Source: Sipunculus nudus
Lineage: Eukaryota; Annelida; Sipuncula; Golfingiida; Sipunculidae
Reading direction: 5' to 3'
Length of the DNA: 64,000 nt
NCBI GenBank assembly: GCA_026874595.1
Contig: CM049308.1
Coordinates: 75,937,124-76,001,123, forward strand
Below are positions 58,301 to 64,000 of the stretch, piece after piece. Position 1 is the stretch's first letter. Every line of letters begins with the position of its first letter. The position numbers were made by a program, and so were the translations under genes. The notes beneath the pieces are model-generated. The model was given only the letters and a program-made list of their open reading frames with translations, was not told the DNA's origin and did not search any database.

Positions 58301-60411
58301 ATAAATCAGTGTATAAGCTATAAGAGTTTAAAATTACATTTTCGCTTGTAAAAAACACATTAATGTAGGTGGCGCCACCAATACCTCAAAATCAGATATG
58401 ACATATGTGACAAACATTGGTATAAAATTTGTTGATTATAGCTCTAGCTGTTTCTGAGATTTTAATTTTAGTGTGCTTTTTTGGACAGATGACTAAGTTC
58501 AACCTCCTGTAACTCGGCCAAAAATCTCCGAACTGGAACCATTTGAACAAACTTGAGAGAGATTGTTCCAGAGATCATTTCTGTGAAATATTAGACAATT
58601 TGGTTGGACAGTTTCAGAGAAGAAGATTTTTTAAAGGTTTTTAAGCCTTTTCTCTATAATATCTAAATTAATGCAGGTACCCAATAATAAGCTCCAGGGC
58701 ACCAAGTTTCACATGTGACGAATTCTTACATGTAATTTGGAGCTGCTAGCTCCGACAGTTTCTGACTTACAGCCATGGAAGGCGGAAAGCCAGCCCTGGA
58801 CAGTGGATGACGGACAGACGACGCTGCGCCATCGCATAAGCTCACAGGTTCGCTAAAAAATACAGGCTGCACCACATATCTGCAGGAACTGATGAAACAC
58901 TCAATGATTAATATGCATGCAAAGAAGCATGGAGATCAATGCATTAGTTGTTCAGATACTGAACAGGTTCGCTCACAGGTTCGCTAAAAAATACAGGCTG
59001 CACCACATATCTGCAGGAACTGATGAAACACTCAATGATTAATATGCATGCAAAGAAGCATGGAGATCAATGCATTAGTTGTTCAGATACTGGAGTTTTT
59101 GTATCAAATTTTTAATTATTCTGGGGGTTGTATACAAGCCCCATAGCTCAAAGGATATGGGTAACAGAGACCTAACTTAAGGTTTCCAAAGAGTTTTTCA
59201 TGAACTTCTAATGATGTCAAGTCGGAAGATTCCAGGTCCAGTGGGTACGATTTGAGCCCTGTTAACAGATGACAGCTTCTTTGAAGGCCCCAAAAAAAAA
59301 AAAATTCTTAAAAATTGGAAAAAATACAGGTGGCACCACGAGTCTGTAGGAACTGATGAAACCCTCCACGATCAATATCCATGCAAAGGATCATGGTGAT
59401 TAATCCATTAGTGGTTCAGACATTTGAACTTTTGTATCAAATTTCCCATTGTTCTGGGGACTAATTCTGAGCCCCATAGCTCTGAGGATATGGGTAACAG
59501 AGACTTAATTTCAGGTGTCCAAGGAGACACCCAAGCATGTCAAGTAAGAAGATCCTAGGTCCAATGGTTAAGATTTGTGCCCTCTCAACAGAAGACCGCA
59601 TCTTTCAAGAACTCAAAAATAGAAAAAAAACAGGCAGGACCACTGTACACATGAAAATATATTGGGTGATTTGGTTAATAGTTTTCAGGCCAGATCTGTG
59701 AGAAAAAGAGACACACAAAAGGCCCCATTTCCCTTAACATATAATGTTGAAATATAATAACTCTCAAGGATAAAAGTTCATTTAAAAATTCAATTGCAAA
59801 GTTGTCTAAAAGAGACCTTAACTTCAAGCTTCAGTGGATTTTATAACAGAAAGTGTATAACCTCTGTAGCTGAGCAGCCTTCTCTTCCTCTGTCAGTGGT
59901 TTAACAGCCTCTGTAGACTCTGAGAAGTTTGTATGTTGAGTTCTTGCAGCATGTGCTTGAGCTTCAATCTCTGACTTCAGTAGTTTCCCACAGCTGAAGT
60001 AACAGTGATGTAATATAAAATATCATATAATGTAAAGTTATAACAAAACCTGGGATTTTATCTAATGACTTCCAAGGTAAGAATGTAAATGGCATGAATC
60101 CTATAAATATATATATTTAAATTTATTAAATATATCAAAAGGCTATTTATATCTTAACAATATTTTGCAAATGATTCAATCCTCATCTCATTTGAGTGAT
60201 GCCAACTGCTGAGGTAATTTCAATCCTTTTAGATCAGGTTATAAGTTGGGCTGTTTTTATTTACAGATGAAGGTTCAAGTTGACTCTTACTCATCACATT
60301 TCAGGGATGCTGCTTGCTGAGGCTGCTCCGCCTCACTGGCTCCTTCTGCTGGCTTTTCTTGCTCCGTTTCCATAGCACCCTGTTGATTTTCACCACTTGG
60401 TCCTACAGTTT
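46387..60411 (-). CDS. UBXN1: UBX domain-containing protein 1 (partial, N-terminus missing)
   Basis: Eight exons read on the minus strand with GT-AG borders and matching phases: 60411-60291, 59993-59862, 53979-53860, 52741-52670, 52315-52264, 50514-50398, 49677-49497, 46430-46387 (stop 46389-46387). Together 839 nt, about 279 codons. Order: acidic Gln/Glu-rich stretch, then a C2H2-like knuckle (KCDDCGKLL...HAARTQH), the block NFSESTE...PLTEEEK, a long charged coiled coil (EKSRR, RQRVKEQIEKDK), an Ala/Gln-rich linker, then a C-terminal UBX domain. The UBX shows the strand-1 Arg (QVRLTNG), the FPR loop (TTFPRKVF) that in this family docks in p97/VCP, and the ending LNELGLVPSAVLVV typical of UBXN1. 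Known role of the family: ubiquitin- and p97-binding cofactor in protein quality control and signalling. The UBA domain expected at the N-terminus is not seen upstream to 64000, so the first exon(s) probably lie outside. Identity is recognised from memory of the family, not from a search. Confidence 0.93.
47071..48709 (+). mobile_element. Dispersed ~1.6-kb repeat, copy 2
   Basis: Same 5' start as copy 1 (ACAAGGGACCCATGGGTCA) and a complete 3' end: GACGGAC repeats, GGACCACGACTATAGCTCAG and the hairpin at 48677-48705, followed by AAAA. It has about 150 bp extra near 47860-48010 relative to copy 1. It lies antisense in the last intron of UBXN1. It shares its ends, but not its body, with the tandem-array elements at 40.5 and 55.6 kb. 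Confidence 0.85.
48677..48705 (+). repeat. 3' hairpin of dispersed repeat copy 2
   Basis: AGCTCAGATGACT, loop TAT, AGTCAGCAGAGCT. Same 29-nt length and position as in the 40-44 kb element, with two arm changes. Confidence 0.85.
49497..49677 (-). other. UBXN1: UBXN1 exon carrying most of the UBX domain
   Basis: 181-nt exon, phase 0 at its start and phase 1 at its end, between an acceptor ending TATTTCAG and a donor GTGGGT. It encodes the ubiquitin-like UBX fold from strand 1 to the FPR loop (FPRKVFTEEDMEKPL). The split glycine codon is completed by the terminal exon. The strand-1 Arg and FPR are the contacts known in this family for the p97 N-domain, so this copy looks competent for p97 binding. 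Confidence 0.9.
54591..55585. repeat. 26-bp minisatellite, about 38 units, in a UBXN1 intron
   Basis: Unit AAAGTGCAGGATCACCTGAT + CCAAAC. Each contains GGATCACCTGATCC, a 5-bp inverted repeat with a 4-base spacer, so the array is dense in GATC. Edge units are more diverged than central ones. Three overlapping minus frames of 100-126 codons are artefacts of the 26-bp period. Confidence 0.95.
55587..57830 (+). mobile_element. 278-bp tandem array of the hairpin-ended family
   Basis: Begins CAAGTGATCCATGGGTCATG and GGCTCAGCTGACTG, the family 5' end. Then about five units of 278 bp starting near 56255, 56592, 56870, 57149, 57427 and 57706. Each full unit has two GGTGGCGCCACC-type palindromes about 139 bp apart, one in GGTTGCAGGTGGC and one in GTAGGTGGC, so it is a doubled ~139-bp unit. 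A 60-bp internal duplication lies near 56510. Repeated ~61-codon open frames come from the array. It lies in the 5.9-kb UBXN1 intron (53980-59861). Confidence 0.85.
58024..58045. repeat. 22-bp perfect palindrome
   Basis: TGTGTCTAGACG followed by its exact reverse complement arm, with further AGACGTCTA copies just upstream, directly before the poly-C run at 58055-58068. Probably simple-repeat derived. Confidence 0.85.
58340..59640 (+). repeat. Further members of the tandem family with a diverged 3' end
   Basis: 58366-58850 has a GGTGGCGCCACC core and ends CATCGCATAAGCTCACAGG, an alternative 3' end also found inverted at 4664-4710. A 120-bp segment from about 58850 is duplicated at about 58975. 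From 58860 to 59640 are two ~330-bp units like those at 41-44 kb (GGGTAACAGAGACC, AGGTGGCACCACG). Confidence 0.7.
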
Positions 60412-61080
60412 CTGATAAATAGATGTTGCTTTTTACATTGGAATTAGATATTCTATGATACCATATTTTAAAATGGAATCTTGGATGTTACATGAGCATC
60501 ATCCTTCCAGTAAATTAACATTTACTATGCATAGACAAGATTATATATTGGGTGTAACATGCATATGAGCTGACTGGATAGATTAAATTTGTTGAACACA
60601 TTCCATACCTTTATTACTAGTGCTGTGATGATACATAGAGATAAGTCACAGATTGTATGTGCATGGTCAGGTGTCCATGCTGAAAATATCTTATCAAATG
60701 ATGGGTGCCAACATCAATAAATTAAGCTTTAGTCTCAAATCACTATATAAAGCATGTAAAGTGAAACACCATTGGTTCATCATCACAGGGAAATAAACTG
60801 TACGAGAGGAAGTGTGGATACTGTGGGTGCCTTTTTCTTCACAAAAGGTTTCCACTTCTCAATATTCACAAAAATAAACTTGTAGCGATAATAAAACCTT
60901 CATGAACTGGAGGCTTCATCGTCCAAGTCAAAATGAAGAAAGACTGCAGTTATAACTAGACATTTCTTGGCACCGCAGGTGCCAGAGTATCCCCAGACAT
61001 AGTACACCCCCCCCCCTTTAAGAACAGGCCCCCATTTTTAGCAGCATATACTGACACTTGGCAAGCAATTTTATTTCTTC
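60412..61080. other. Intron or upstream region of UBXN1, no exon recognised
   Basis: The acceptor at 60412-60414 shows a further 5' exon must exist, but none with UBA motifs is seen here. A C-run with CACCCCCCCCC lies near 61005. Confidence 0.4.
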
Positions 61081-61099
61081 CATCTATCAATCCATAATC

Positions 61100-62000
61100 T
61101 TTTTGAAGATGTTGGTCCTGTGACCTTGACCTTTGACCTCATGACCCCAAAATCAATTCGGGTCTTGCTTTTCCAATAGGACATATACAAGTCAAGTTTG
61201 AAATCCATAAATCAATAAAAGCAGGAATTATCATCCAGAAACTAATTTTTGGACAGATGGCTCCTGTGACCTTCACCTTTGACCTTGTGACCTCAAAATT
61301 GATAGGGGTCTTCTACTCTTGGCAGGTGAACTATATGTGCAAGATGAAATATCTGAGATGAATTGTTTGACTGAAAATGCATCCACAATCTTTTTAAAGA
61401 TGTGTCCTGTGACCTTGACCTTTGACCTCATGACCCCAAAATCAATTCGGGTCAGATTGTTTTTCCAATGGGTCATATACAAGTCAAGTTTGAAATCCAT
61501 ACATCAATAAAAGCAGGAATTATCATCCAGAAACAAATTTTTGGACAGACGGCTCCTGTGACCTTCATCTTTGACCTTGAGACCTTAAAATTGATAGGGG
61601 TCTTCCTCTATTGGCAGATGAACTATATGTGCAAGATGAAAGGTCTGAGATGAAATGTTTGGCTGAAAATGCATCCACAATCTTTTTAAAGATGTGTCCT
61701 GTGACCTTGACCTTTGACCTCATGACCCCAAAATCAATTGGAGTCTTGCTTTTTCAATGGGACATATATATAAGTCAAGTTTGAAATCAATACATCAATA
61801 AAAGCAGGAATTATCATCCAGAAACTAATTTTTTGACAGATAGCTCCTGTGGCCTTGACCTTTGACCTTGTGACCCCAAAATTGATATGGATCATCCACT
61901 ATTGGCAAGTGAGCTATATATTCAAGATGGAAGACCTGGGATGAAAGTTTGGCTTAAAATGCATCCACAGTATCTTTTAAGATGCGAGTCCAGTGACTTT
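61100..62000. repeat. ~290-bp tandem array with nuclear-receptor-type half-sites
   Basis: Three units of about 290 bp, each made of two related ~145-bp halves. One half carries TGACCTTGACCTTTGACCT (61121, 61410, 61702), which is three TGACCT half-sites: a DR0 then a perfect DR1. The other half has weaker TGACCTTCACCTTTGACC-type versions (61267, 61559, 61852). Related single sites continue at 62140 and 62465. Open frames of ~61-75 codons are repeat artefacts. Confidence 0.85.
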
Positions 62001-62299
62001 GACTTTTGACCCTAGAACCTATAGGGTTCTTGCTTTAGTGGTGGGCCATACATAAGTCACGTTTGAAATCCATATGGCTATCAACACTGGAGATATCATA
62101 AGAGGTGTGTGATTTTCACCAAATATGGACACATAAAAGGTCAAGGCCACTCTCATGGTAAAGGTCATGACCCAAATGTAAATAGACCTCATCCTATAAC
62201 CCATCTCTCTACATATGCATAATATGAAAGAAATCTGTCCATTAGTTTTTGACTTATAATGCTTACAGTACTGTCAAGTGGCAATTATGGGGGTATTAA

Positions 62300-62420
62300 A
62301 AGGCATAAAAACAAGAAAAGGATAATAGGTGGCGCCACCAGTTTCTGGTACATCACAAGGCTATCCAAGATCTTCAGTCACCTTGATTTTTGGACCAGTC
62401 CATGCAAGCTTACTTGAGAT
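62300..62420 (+). repeat. Single diverged unit with GGTGGCGCCACC
   Basis: ATAGGTGGCGCCACCAGTTTC followed by CTATCCAAGATCTTCAG, the same order as in the 39 and 56 kb units, here between blocks rich in AAGGTCAAGGTCA. This links the hormone-element-like array to the palindromic family. Confidence 0.6.
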
Positions 62421-62649
62421 ATTTAAGAATTTGTGTTATTTTCAGCAAAAATGGACTTATTCAAGGTCAAGGTCACTCTCCTAGCATAGGTTATGACCCC
62501 ATTTAAGATTTTAGGCTTCGTCCCCTTACCTATACCTAAACAGATGTAAAGTTTGAAAAAATAAGTGAAATATTTTTTGAGTTATCCTGCGGCAGCTGCG
62601 GCGGGACCGTCGTGAAACCATAGTATCCTGACTTTGTCTGGGGATACAA

Positions 62650-64000
62650 TGATTTTAAATATTTCAAATTATTTGCCAAAATGAACAGTATTTTCAACTC
62701 ATTCCACATTCACTAAGGTCCCCATACCAATCATTATGATTTACCACACATATCATATATTTTTGTTAATTCATATAATAAAGGATATGCTCTAATAAAG
62801 GATATGCTCTGTGTAGATTATAGCATGGTGAGGTCACAAAAAATGGAACCCTCATGAAATAATGAATGATTGAAAATTTTAACCTCACAAATATGAAGTC
62901 AACCCCAACATATTTTTATGAAGATGGAAGACCATTATAATATACATTTTACATCTATAATATAATTGACAGACCTTTGTCATGGAACTCCTCTGTGGCC
63001 ACGCCATGGACATAATGCCTGTCTTGATCCATACTGGTCTAAAATGATGCAGTGTCTAATGGGGTCAGGGGTTGGGTATTTTTTATCACATTTTTCTGTA
63101 AATCTTGAGAAATTTAACATTATTATCATAAAGGGGCAATCACAGCACCATCTACAAGAAACTACACTACTCTTTGTTCACTGGTTGAACTTGCACAGCC
63201 ATCAGTTAGGTTTGGAATGAAACTAAACTGTTCGTCAAGTGCACAATAATGAACAGCTAATACAGAAGAGCGCTGTTTTTTTCCTTTTCTTTCGGAAAAA
63301 ACAAATTTTCGGAAATTCAGTCTGGATCCACTTTTGAACGACACTTAATGATAAACTTAACACCATATTACTGAGGGAACACTGTGTTTCTTTTCAACCC
63401 TCATGATTTAAGACCGGAACTTATAACAGTATAGGATTTGTTGAAAGAGTTTGATAGGTTAAACCCATTTTAACCTGTTTTTAGGATTCTTGTGTGCCAT
63501 TTTTTTCAACAAATTCACATGAGGGAAAGGTCAAATGACATCACCATTATTGTATCTCAGTTAGTTTCTTTAACAGCCTGCAGGCAGCGCCAGTGTGGCA
63601 CATGCATAATGCAGTCCGTTTTCTTTGCTTTGACTCCATATCTGTGGCAAGTGACAGCAAGATGATGGTGTTCGATTGATGTTATTCTTGACAGTAAATA
63701 AGCTGAACTAAGGCAAGTTTTAGTAAGTGACACAATTGTACTCTCAGAATGAATAATATGGCCAGGCCCACGTGCTATGGCCTTGCATCTAAACCTACTT
63801 GAGCACAAGCGATGTGCAAATGATACCTCACCAATACTCTTGCAAGTAAACTACTAAGTCGTTTGGCCTGACATCCCAACCATAGCCGACAAACTAAGCT
63901 TACTTGAGTACAAACAAGATATGGTTGATTATACACAAGTGCTCTTTGGTAAACTTCTCAGCCGCTTACTAGGGTTATAGGGAGCCTGGCGTTAACGGAC
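62650..64000. other. No gene recognised
   Basis: AT-rich sequence to the window end. Frames at 62966-63220 (+) and 63808-63557 (-) show no motif. The missing 5' exon(s) of UBXN1 on the minus strand were looked for here (UBA pattern with GF and LALTG motifs) and not found. Confidence 0.4.

Noticed and set aside
61273-61653. Frames in the hormone-element-like array
   Set aside because: Repeat-derived; same peptides recur per 290-bp unit with stops.
1-64000. tRNA or rRNA genes
   Set aside because: No cloverleaf with A/B boxes or rRNA core motif was noticed by eye; a covariance-model scan would be decisive.

Overview
Eukaryotic nuclear DNA, AT-rich and repeat-dense, with spliced genes (GT-AG introns, phase-consistent exons) and only small exon islands. 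The repeats (Gypsy with a gag SAP-like N-terminus, hAT of ZNF862 type, MULE-like SWIM/Ulp1 genes, tandem-repeat-bearing dispersed elements, many microsatellites) and the form of the one clearly identified host gene suggest a lophotrochozoan, most likely a marine bivalve mollusc. This assignment is an inference; there is no rRNA, mitochondrial or other direct marker. Most of the longer open frames are products of repeats rather than genes.

Layout. 1-4.3 kb: mostly non-coding, with a 51-bp minisatellite, a possible C-terminal coding fragment (-) and an 80-bp perfect palindrome. 4.3-7.4 kb (+): the last two exons of an unrecognised gene, whose intron carries one copy of a ~1.5-kb dispersed repeat. 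8.4-8.9 kb (-): LINE fragment. 9.07-17.1 kb: a decayed Gypsy LTR retrotransposon with both LTRs. Its left LTR holds a 686-bp TIR element with 9-bp target duplication. Its pol is gutted and occupied by a decayed MULE-like gene (SWIM, Ulp1 protease, PHD) on the opposite strand. 17.5-18.0 kb (-): relic of a cysteine-rich ORF.

18.2-24.3 kb (-): a hAT transposase pseudogene split by two later insertions. One is a 3.64-kb inverted-repeat (foldback-like) element with 6-bp target duplication; the other is a 0.87-kb tandem-repeat element. 24.6-30.7 kb (+): a chain of small exons, some with stops, including a duplicated exon, ending in an ING-like PHD finger. 32.2-32.7 kb (+): two phase-matched exons of an unknown gene. 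33.9-35.4 kb: LTR-like segment.

38.5-44.4 kb and 55.6-59.6 kb: large tandem arrays (about 166/336 bp and 278 bp) belonging to one dispersed family. Its members share a palindromic 5' start, a 29-nt 3' hairpin in the better copies, and a 12-bp palindrome GGTGGCGCCACC in the repeat core.

46.4-60.4 kb (-): UBXN1 (SAKS1), a p97/VCP cofactor. Eight exons are resolved with matching phases; the 5' end (UBA domain) was not found and may lie beyond 64 kb. Its introns hold a second copy of the 1.5-kb repeat, a 26-bp minisatellite of about 38 units and the 278-bp array. Upstream of it, 61.1-62.0 kb is an array with repeated nuclear-receptor-type half-sites (DR0+DR1). The window therefore shows one confident host gene, three weaker candidates, and a multi-layer nest of mobile elements whose insertion order can be partly read.
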